DNA of 11,083 nucleotides from Porticoccaceae bacterium UBA1989. Lineage in GTDB: Bacteria > Pseudomonadota > Gammaproteobacteria > Pseudomonadales > Porticoccaceae. The stretch spans positions 1 to 11,083 of the forward strand of contig DDDD01000033.1 of NCBI GenBank assembly GCA_002335945.1, in the 5' to 3' direction. The notes beneath the pieces are model-generated. The model saw only the letters and a program-made list of their open reading frames with translations. It had not been told where the DNA came from and searched no databases. This document shows, one piece after another, positions 1 to 5,143 of this stretch (the stretch's first letter is position 1; each line of letters opens with the position of its first letter). The position numbers and the translations under genes are program-made.

Positions 1-2
1 TA

Positions 3-677
3 CAAAAAAGAGTTAATGAATTAGTCGCTGCCAGTGCTAAGGGTGCCGTGACGTCAACTCGTATTCTACTCGGTGCAGTGGTTTCGTTACTGATTGCCGT
101 AGGCCTTATTGGATTTATGTCGGTGGAACTTTCAGCGCGGGTTAATCAGGTCGACAATATGATGGTGGCTCTGAGTAAGCGCGTGGTAAAAATGAATTCT
201 GCCTTGGCAACCTTTGAGCAGTTAAATTTTTCGATCAATCAGTTGGCGACCAAGCAGGCGCAATTTGCCAGTAATCAAATGCTACTTGCCGAAGCGGTTA
301 CCCGAGCAGAGAAAAGTACTGTTGACCTAAATCAGCGGGTACCAGAAGCGACCGCCAAAAGTGTGAGCGCTGAAACCGACAAAATGATGGCCCAGGTAGA
401 TAAGCTTAACGTTGCTCTGGTCGCTCAGGGAAAACAGGTTGCTGTGGTCTCTGGTTCAGTTAAAAAACTGGCAACACAGATAAAATCGTTTGATGGGCGC
501 ATGAAAAATGTTGCAAAGTTGAATGCTGATGTTGAAGCGTTAATCACGCTAGAGCGCGAAGACTATCTTGAGCTTTTGCAGCGGCAGGTAGATTTACAGG
601 CCTTGCAAGTCGCCGGGCAACAGCCTGAAGAAAAGGTAGACCCCTCGATTGTTGTCTATCCTTTCGTTAGCCGTTAG
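3..677 (+). CDS. Single-pass membrane protein with coiled coil, function unknown (probably 5'-truncated)
   Basis: I do not recognise this protein. A GTG at 48 can start a 209-residue product, but the frame stays open to the window edge (the upstream codons read as a hydrophilic stretch, QKRVNELVAASAKGA). The Shine-Dalgarno before the GTG is poor (AAGGG only 4 nt away), so I think the true start lies upstream. Counting from the GTG, residues 5-25 form one strongly hydrophobic segment (ILLGAVVSLLIAVGLIGF). Residues 30-190 are polar and helical, rich in Gln, Lys, Val and Leu with heptad-like spacing, so a coiled coil is likely. The C-terminus is proline-containing and ends at TAG 675-677. The layout suggests an inner-membrane anchor with a long rod, facing the periplasm if the N-terminus is cytoplasmic. 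It converges on the flagellar operon, so a flagellar role is possible but not shown. Confidence 0.6.
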   Translation, partial: QKRVNELVAASAKGAVTSTRILLGAVVSLLIAVGLIGFMSVELSARVNQVDNMMVALSKRVVKMNSALATFEQLNFSINQLATKQAQFASNQMLLAEAVTRAEKSTVDLNQRVPEATAKSVSAETDKMMAQVDKLNVALVAQGKQVAVVSGSVKKLATQIKSFDGRMKNVAKLNADVEALITLEREDYLELLQRQVDLQALQVAGQQPEEKVDPSIVVYPFVSR

Positions 678-753
678 CGCCGGACCCTCGATTATTCAGT
701 AATCTCCGCAATAGTTTATAAAGCAGACAGCTAGGTGGATATTCAAGTTGGCC

Positions 754-830
754 CTAAAGTGCGTGGCCCAATAAAGTGCTACAGCCCTTAAGGTGCTACA
801 GCCCATAAAGCGCACTAGCCCAATAAGTCG
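754..830. repeat. Decayed tandem repeat of about 17 bp in a convergent spacer
   Basis: Four imperfect units follow one another, each of the form (C)xxTAAAGTGCxxxxGCC: 754-768 (15 nt), 769-786 (18 nt), 787-803 (17 nt) and 804-820 (17 nt). A partial fifth unit lies at 821-830. The units share TAA(A/G)G(T/C)GC followed by GCC or GCCC. The array fills the end of the spacer between two converging genes and includes the stop codon (TAG, minus strand, 817-815) and last codons of the 212-residue gene. No T-run or strong hairpin marks it as a simple terminator, although AGTGC at 776-780 could pair with GCACT at 812-816. Confidence 0.55.
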
Positions 831-1453
831 TCTTCTAACGTCTGGTCGGTATTAGCCGGGTCTGCCAGTAGTGGCGCTTCAGCGCCGGGAGGGGTAGGCA
901 TCAATACCTCTGAAAAAGGCTCCTGCAACTCAAGGTCGGTACGCGAATAAAGCATTCCGGCAGAGTTGTCGAGATTGGCCCGCAGGGCAATCCTTTCTTC
1001 TTCGGTGGCAGTCACGCTCACAAAACCTGCGTTGTAAATGGTTGCCGCTGTTGGCTGTGGAATCCAAGAACTGAACGTACCCCGTAATGTGGTGATATCA
1101 ATCGGCACCTTGGGTTTTTTGGCCGTACCGCTCTGCTTACCATCCTTGACGCCGTCGGCAAAAAGTTTCTCAATATGTTTTTTCAACAGCAGTTCATAGC
1201 GTGGCTTTAGTGCGATTAGATCATTGTCATTAAAGTTTTCGGGCGAATTGCCAGACATCACATCCCATAGCGCTTTGCCCTCATGACCTAAAAATGTATG
1301 CTGAGGAGCAGCTTCAACCTGCTTCTGTGTCGCAGCGGATTGCACGCTTAGGGTTAAATTTTCAAGCTGAGCAATGCGGTCAATAAGATAGATGATAAGA
1401 ATAATAGTAGCGGCAGTGCCGAGAAAGATCGCAAGTAGAATAATTGACGTCAT
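815..1453 (-). CDS. Membrane-anchored protein of unknown function, last gene of the flhA-fliA unit
   Basis: I do not recognise this 212-residue protein. Residues 4-24 are a clear N-terminal membrane anchor (IILLAIFLGTAATIILIIYL), followed by a short helical stretch rich in Gln and Ala (25-50). A mixed domain follows (about 52-180) containing LWDVMSG and ALKPRYELLLKKHIEKLF, a Lys-rich loop at 105-116, and a Trp-Ile-Pro element near 130. The tail (185-212) is rich in Pro, Ala, Asp and Glu, and ends inside the downstream tandem repeat. The anchor and tail suggest an inner-membrane protein with a soluble domain. It follows the 184-residue gene by 29 bp, apparently in the same transcript as fliA. 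The start at 1453 has only a weak ribosome site and is preceded by a tiny in-frame ORF (see 1457-1483). Confidence 0.75.
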   Translation of the reverse strand: MTSIILLAIFLGTAATIILIIYLIDRIAQLENLTLSVQSAATQKQVEAAPQHTFLGHEGKALWDVMSGNSPENFNDNDLIALKPRYELLLKKHIEKLFADGVKDGKQSGTAKKPKVPIDITTLRGTFSSWIPQPTAATIYNAGFVSVTATEEERIALRANLDNSAGMLYSRTDLELQEPFSEVLMPTPPGAEAPLLADPANTDQTLEDDLLG

Positions 1454-1456
1454 AGG

Positions 1457-1483
1457 TTACAGCCGTTTATCAGAGTCAGACAT
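1457..1483 (-). other. Eight-codon leader ORF (MSDSDKRL), in frame with the downstream gene
   Basis: The ATG at 1483-1481 overlaps the TAA of the upstream 184-residue gene (TAATG on the minus strand). It is followed by eight codons and a TAA at 1459-1457. The next in-frame ATG is the start of the 212-residue gene, one codon further on. The stop and restart spacing would suit translational coupling. Alternatively, the TAA is a point mutation that removed a short polar N-terminal extension before the membrane anchor. There is no evidence that the peptide itself is made or has a role. Confidence 0.3.
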
Positions 1484-2037
1484 TAAATTTCGTCCTGAAC
1501 GTTATCGTCATCCTTGAGATCATTTTCGTTATCTTCTGGTTCAGATTTATTGATTACCTCTGCTTCTAGCTCGTCCCGCAAAAACTGCAGGGCTACAAAG
1601 GGATCATCTAAGCCTAAATCGTAACTTACTCGCGCAGCAATCTCTTGGCCCAGCGTAATTGCTTTAGCAATATCGATCTGTAGGGTTTGGTACATCGCAC
1701 CTAGACGAAATATTTCTTCTGCAAATTCTTCTGGTAGGTAGGTATAAATTTCACCAGCGACTGTCTTAACTCTTTGATAGGAATTTGCGACAGGTGCAAC
1801 TGGCTTTTCTGATCCCTTCGTTAGGGCGGCAACAGATTGTTTTTGGAAAAGGGCGGTTCTTTGGGCCCCCTCAACAAAGACTTTATCTAGATTCGCTTTG
1901 CAGCGGTTTGCCATACGCAGTCTTATGGCGCGTGTGCCGCGATCTTCTTCAGGCAGCGATGCAACCTTAATGTAGTCTGCTTTGGCTCGTTGCTGGGCAG
2001 CTTTTATGCCTCTGTTTTTAAAAATAGAAAGGGCCAT
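1483..2037 (-). CDS. Soluble helical protein of unknown function, directly after fliA
   Basis: I do not recognise this 184-residue protein. It has no signal peptide or membrane segment. The N-terminus (1-60) is basic, with many Arg, Lys and Ala residues. A helical middle part (95-160) contains YTYLPEEFAEEIFRLGAMY and LGLDDPFVALQFLRDELEAE. The last 22 residues are very acidic (Asp, Glu, Asn). The ATG at 2037 has a strong ribosome site: GGGGAGGA on the minus strand, lying over the end of fliA, whose stop codon is only 3 bp upstream. Tight coupling to fliA is therefore very likely. In Pseudomonas-type clusters cheY and cheZ follow fliA, but this protein shows neither a receiver fold nor a recognisable CheZ sequence. 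A flagellar or chemotaxis accessory role is inferred from position only. Confidence 0.8.
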   Translation of the reverse strand: MALSIFKNRGIKAAQQRAKADYIKVASLPEEDRGTRAIRLRMANRCKANLDKVFVEGAQRTALFQKQSVAALTKGSEKPVAPVANSYQRVKTVAGEIYTYLPEEFAEEIFRLGAMYQTLQIDIAKAITLGQEIAARVSYDLGLDDPFVALQFLRDELEAEVINKSEPEDNENDLKDDDNVQDEI

Positions 2038-2040
2038 TAT

Positions 2041-2760
2041 TTAATCCTCCCCTACCTCTAGGTTTTGACGCAATTTCTTTATGCTGCTCGATAAAATTTG
2101 GCTCACTCGAGATTCGCTGACCTCTAGTACGGCGCCTATCTCTTTTAAATTCATTTCTTCGACGTAGTAGAGTGAGATCACGGTACGATCACGCTCTGGA
2201 AGACTGTCAATGGACGACATCAGTGAATCCATAAATTGCTCTCCAGCCATATTGGCTTCGGGCTCATTATTCGCACTGCCGGGCATATCCACAGTATCGG
2301 GTAGCTGCGATTCTAAAGACACAGTCTGAAAGCGGTGGGCGTGGGTGCGTTCCTTTTGAAAGCTATCCATGTCTTTGCCCATAAATTCGGCTAGTTCTGT
2401 CTGTGAGGCTTCGCGACCCAGCTCGCCACTAAGCGCAGCACTGGCTTGGTTGTGATCGCGAATATTAACTATCGCTGAACGCGGCAGATACGACATCTTG
2501 CGCACCTGGTCGAGAATGGCGCCACGGACTCGGTTCTTAGCAAAGACTTCAAAGTCGACGCCTTTGCTGGCATCAAAAGAGCTCTTGGCTTCAATGAGAC
2601 CAATCATACCGACCTGAATTAACTCATCCAACTCCATAAAATTGGGTAGCCGTCCCTTGAGATGCAAAGCAACGCGTTTTACCAACCCAACATGGGCCAG
2701 CAGTTCGTTGCCGGACTGATCAGCATTTTGAATTTCTTCATAGACTCGTAAATCAGCCAT
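2041..2760 (-). CDS. fliA: Flagellar sigma factor FliA (sigma28)
   Basis: This is the RNA polymerase sigma factor for late flagellar and chemotaxis genes. Its 239 residues equal the E. coli FliA length. Region 2 covers about 20-95, with the core-binding and -10 recognition part containing DELIQVGMIGLIEAK and RVRGAILDQVRK; the usual DWxPRS is here SYLPRS, so the aromatic residue is Tyr rather than Trp. Region 3 covers about 100-150. Region 4 (about 185-232) has LPERDR and the helix-turn-helix LKEIGAVLEVSESRVSQI, almost identical to enteric FliA. The gene starts 8 bp after flhG with AGGA as ribosome site. In the family it is held inactive by FlgM until the hook is complete; no flgM is seen here. 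A consensus target promoter lies in this window at 7386-7412. Confidence 0.97.
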   Translation of the reverse strand: MADLRVYEEIQNADQSGNELLAHVGLVKRVALHLKGRLPNFMELDELIQVGMIGLIEAKSSFDASKGVDFEVFAKNRVRGAILDQVRKMSYLPRSAIVNIRDHNQASAALSGELGREASQTELAEFMGKDMDSFQKERTHAHRFQTVSLESQLPDTVDMPGSANNEPEANMAGEQFMDSLMSSIDSLPERDRTVISLYYVEEMNLKEIGAVLEVSESRVSQILSSSIKKLRQNLEVGED

Positions 2761-2768
2761 GGGAAGTC

Positions 2769-3596
2769 CTACGCAATGCTCTGTTGCTGCATGGCAAGTC
2801 GTTCAACAAAGAACTGTAAGCCACCGTTCATAGGGATATCAGATTCGAGACTGGTGACTACTTTGGCCAGGGCTCTAAAGTCGCGACTGGCGATGCTAGA
2901 GGGAGCAAAAGACACCAGCGGTTGTCCGGCTTTTATGGACCTAAGTACCATTTCATCCTGAGTAATAGAATGGAGGTAGTCCACTCGACTGCCGAGAAAG
3001 TTTTGAATCACCGAATTAATACTGCCGTAGAGTCGCTCGCCTTCATTCTGAGAGGCTACGCCATTCGGGATTAGACTAATATTGTCTAGCTGATGCTCCT
3101 GAATCATTACTTTAATGGTGCCGTAGGCATCAGCGATGGAAGAGGGCTCATTTTTCAGTACGATAAAACGATGCTGGCAGGCCCGCATAAAGGCCATCAC
3201 GGTGTCAGACAGTCCCGCAGCCAGATCAACAATAAAGTAATCTAGGTCTTCGTCTAAATCGGAGAACGATTGAATAATACCAGCAGTTTCTGCTTCATTT
3301 AACGACGCCATATGCTGCATGCCACTAGCACCAGGCACGAGCTTTACACCGCTGGGGCCTTCAACAATAATTTCACCGAGGGTTTTCTCACCCGACAGAA
3401 CATGGCTAAAATTGAACGGCGTGCGACAGCCTAGGGCTAACTGCGCATTGGCAAGGCCTAGGTCTGCATCGAAAATCATCACTTTTTTACCCAGCGACGC
3501 GAGCATAACGGCAAGATTTACCGAAACGGTTGTTTTTCCGACGCCGCCTTTGCCGCTGGCGATACCAATAATTTGAGTAGGTCTTTTATTAAGCAT
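2769..3596 (-). CDS. flhG: FlhG/FleN, MinD-type ATPase controlling flagellar number
   Basis: This 275-residue MinD/ParA-family ATPase limits the number of polar flagella; in Pseudomonas it also restrains the master regulator FleQ. The deviant Walker A is ASGKGGVGKTT (13-23), Walker A' is FDADLGLAN (42-50), and the Walker B-side motif is VDLAAGLSD (123-131), where DTAAG is more usual. The C-terminal GGLQFFVERL (258-267) matches the membrane-targeting end of FleN. There is no long N-terminal extension carrying the FlhF-activating helix known from some homologues. The start at 3596 has AGGG 7 nt upstream, and an in-frame TAG at 3608-3606 fixes it. FlhG works with FlhF, the next gene upstream, but here the two are separated by 213 bp that contain promoter-like sequences, so flhG-fliA may be transcribed partly on its own. 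Confidence 0.96.
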   Translation of the reverse strand: MLNKRPTQIIGIASGKGGVGKTTVSVNLAVMLASLGKKVMIFDADLGLANAQLALGCRTPFNFSHVLSGEKTLGEIIVEGPSGVKLVPGASGMQHMASLNEAETAGIIQSFSDLDEDLDYFIVDLAAGLSDTVMAFMRACQHRFIVLKNEPSSIADAYGTIKVMIQEHQLDNISLIPNGVASQNEGERLYGSINSVIQNFLGSRVDYLHSITQDEMVLRSIKAGQPLVSFAPSSIASRDFRALAKVVTSLESDIPMNGGLQFFVERLAMQQQSIA

Positions 3597-3648
3597 TTTT
3601 AAACCCTATAAGCATTCTTGAGACCAGGGTATTACACAGCGCCCCATT

Positions 3649-3665
3649 ACCAATAGAATATTGGT
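3649..3665. promoter_or_regulatory. Perfect 7-bp dyad in the flhG leader
   Basis: ACCAATA, then GAA, then TATTGGT. The arms are perfect inverted repeats around a 3-nt centre, about 53 bp upstream of the flhG start. It could be an operator or a small RNA hairpin in the leader. It is AT-rich and lacks a T-run, so it is not a convincing terminator. I cannot name a protein that binds it. Confidence 0.3.
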
Positions 3666-3754
3666 GAGAGGCTCGGCCGGAATCTTGTTTTGCATCTAGA
3701 TGTAGAAAAGATGTCGAATCAAGCAAAGCCTCAACGGGCTTCCTTGCACGACTT

Positions 3755-3782
3755 ATTATGTGGTGTACCTGTCTATTGTTAA
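3755..3782 (-). promoter_or_regulatory. Sigma70-like promoter for flhG-fliA (candidate)
   Basis: On the minus strand, TTAACA (3782-3777) and CATAAT (3760-3755) are separated by 16 nt, each matching the sigma70 boxes at 5 of 6 bases. Transcription would start near 3748, leaving a leader of about 150 nt before flhG. The match is moderate and such sites occur by chance. Its position in an unusually long gap between flhF and flhG is what makes it plausible. Confidence 0.3.
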
Positions 3783-3792
3783 TCATTTTCGT

Positions 3793-3819
3793 TTATCGTC
3801 TCAAGCTAGTCAAACAAAA
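3793..3819 (-). promoter_or_regulatory. Sigma28-like promoter for flhG-fliA (candidate)
   Basis: On the minus strand, TTTTGTTT (3819-3812) and GACGATAA (3800-3793) are separated by exactly 11 nt. This is the layout of the sigma28 consensus TAAAGTTT-N11-GCCGATAA, with 5 of 8 and 7 of 8 matches. It overlaps the last codon of flhF. If real, FliA would raise its own expression together with flhG. The -35 box is weak, so this is a suggestion only. Confidence 0.35.
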
Positions 3820-5126
3820 CTAATGGGCAAATGGCTTAGCGCCTGTTGGGCGAGGCCGTGACCGGTTAGGGGAGCCATATCAATGATCGATGGCTCTGCA
3901 GCACCCAGTGAAACTGGGGTCTCGGCATTCAATAGAGTATTAATCACAGCCCAGGGGTAAACATCAGGCTCAAGCCGTGACAGCATTACCGAGTCCCAGC
4001 TCATTTCAGCCGACTTGAGATGCCGTTTGACCGAGCTCTCCGAGGCGTCAGCCGCCAGCACTAGGTGCTTACGGGCATTGGGGAGCAATTGGGTTAATGC
4101 GTTCATGTGGTTTAAAACATCCACACCGGGCATATCAATAATGATAAGTTTCCGCGACTCCAGTTCCTGGAGCAGGCTCTCAAGCATTTCAAGGCTACCG
4201 GCTCTAAAGGTTTCTACGCCAGCCTGAGAACCGATAAGCTGAGTTTGGCTCCAGGCGCCAAAGCGAATATCGTTGTAGCTGATAATAGCTACGTCCTGAT
4301 CGCCATAATTAAGGGCTGCATGTTTGGCGAGACGGCCAGCCATAAGGGTCTTGCCTGCGCCAGAGCTGCCGGCAATAAGGTGGATGCCCTGAATATTTTC
4401 CAGAACATTGGTATGTTTGATTGCTGCGCCGAGCATATCGGCGATATCGGACAGTGCCGCGGTCATATCAGTATGTTGATTAACCACGTCCGTGACCAAG
4501 GCTCTTAGGCCAACGGGCATACCGGTTTCATTAAAGGCTTCAATTAATGGGCGCATCTCGTCGGTGACTGACTGGGTGCCACTCCAGGCTTCCAGTTGCT
4601 GGGACATCTTAAATTCATTGCGCATAGCGGCCAGTTCCTGGCGCACCATATCAACGATTTCCCGTGCCTTTAGGCTCTCTCGGTCCTCGTTAGCAGGGTT
4701 AAACTCGTCTGAGGCCAGACCTTCTGTGGCCAAACCTTCTGTGGCCAAACCTTCTTTGACGACAGTCTCTTTAAGCTCATGCATAAACTCTTCGATCAGG
4801 CCCGAGTCTAGGTCAGCATCCAGATCCAAAGACTTATTTTGTACCGGGTCATGAGCAATAGCGGGAACCGTTTTAAAGACCTCAGTCTCCATGACGTCTG
4901 AGAAATTAGGCATCTCACCCAGAGAAACGCGAGGCTCCTGAAGGGCGGGCGCCTGCATTTCATTGAGGGTCTTTTGGGTCTCCGGGGCAAGATCAATGGC
5001 AACAATAATTTCAGTCTGATCCTTGGCCCGCTTATTGGAAACTACCAGCGCATCTTCGCCATAGAGATGGATAACTTTCTCCATCGCTCGTCGCGTGTCT
5101 TCTGCCAGTACTCTTTGTAATTCCAT
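3810..5126 (-). CDS. flhF: FlhF-like SRP-family GTPase with eroded GTPase motifs
   Basis: FlhF places the flagellum at the cell pole. Here the product is 438 residues. The N-terminal part (1-45, with LAEDTRRAMEKVIHLYGEDALVVSN split over the first helices) is typical of the FlhF B domain. A low-complexity acidic linker follows (45-150), including three EGLAT-type repeats at 125-139. The N-type helical region and G domain fill the rest. The P-loop GSSGAGKT (253-260) is intact. The other motifs differ from the SRP-GTPase pattern: the DTYR motif is replaced by NDIR (285-288), DTAG reads DMPG (331-334), and TKLD reads SRLE (383-386). GTP specificity and hydrolysis may be altered. The start at 5126 has a good AGGAAAG ribosome site, 17 bp after flhA. 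Family assignment is secure from the N-terminus, the P-loop and the position between flhA and flhG; enzymatic activity is doubtful. Confidence 0.9.
   Translation of the reverse strand: MELQRVLAEDTRRAMEKVIHLYGEDALVVSNKRAKDQTEIIVAIDLAPETQKTLNEMQAPALQEPRVSLGEMPNFSDVMETEVFKTVPAIAHDPVQNKSLDLDADLDSGLIEEFMHELKETVVKEGLATEGLATEGLASDEFNPANEDRESLKAREIVDMVRQELAAMRNEFKMSQQLEAWSGTQSVTDEMRPLIEAFNETGMPVGLRALVTDVVNQHTDMTAALSDIADMLGAAIKHTNVLENIQGIHLIAGSSGAGKTLMAGRLAKHAALNYGDQDVAIISYNDIRFGAWSQTQLIGSQAGVETFRAGSLEMLESLLQELESRKLIIIDMPGVDVLNHMNALTQLLPNARKHLVLAADASESSVKRHLKSAEMSWDSVMLSRLEPDVYPWAVINTLLNAETPVSLGAAEPSIIDMAPLTGHGLAQQALSHLPISFV
4713..4757. repeat. 15-bp in-frame tandem repeat inside flhF
   Basis: Three copies of GGCCAAACCTTCTGT-type units (4713-4727, 4728-4742, 4743-4757) differ at only one or two positions. 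On the coding (minus) strand they encode repeated EGLAT/EGLAS pentapeptides in the linker between the N-terminal and GTPase parts of FlhF. The near identity suggests recent slippage in a tolerant linker. Confidence 0.85.
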
Positions 5127-5143
5127 CTCTTTCTTTCCTCGGA

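Noticed and set aside
1502..1528. Sigma28-like TTATCGTC (minus-strand GACGATAA) inside the 184-residue gene
   Set aside because: No -35 box at the right distance, and it lies in codons for the acidic tail, where Asp-rich coding gives such matches.
3612..3626. Sigma54-like GG-N10-GC (TGGTCT...ATGCT, minus strand) before flhG
   Set aside because: Only the GG/GC spacing fits; the TGGCAC and TTGC boxes are poor, and the start of transcription would fall at the flhG ATG, beyond its ribosome site.
3589..3786. 65-codon minus-strand frame in the flhF-flhG gap
   Set aside because: It has no ribosome site, no recognisable motif, overlaps the flhG start in another frame, and its ATG would fall at the predicted transcription start. 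It is more likely leader sequence.
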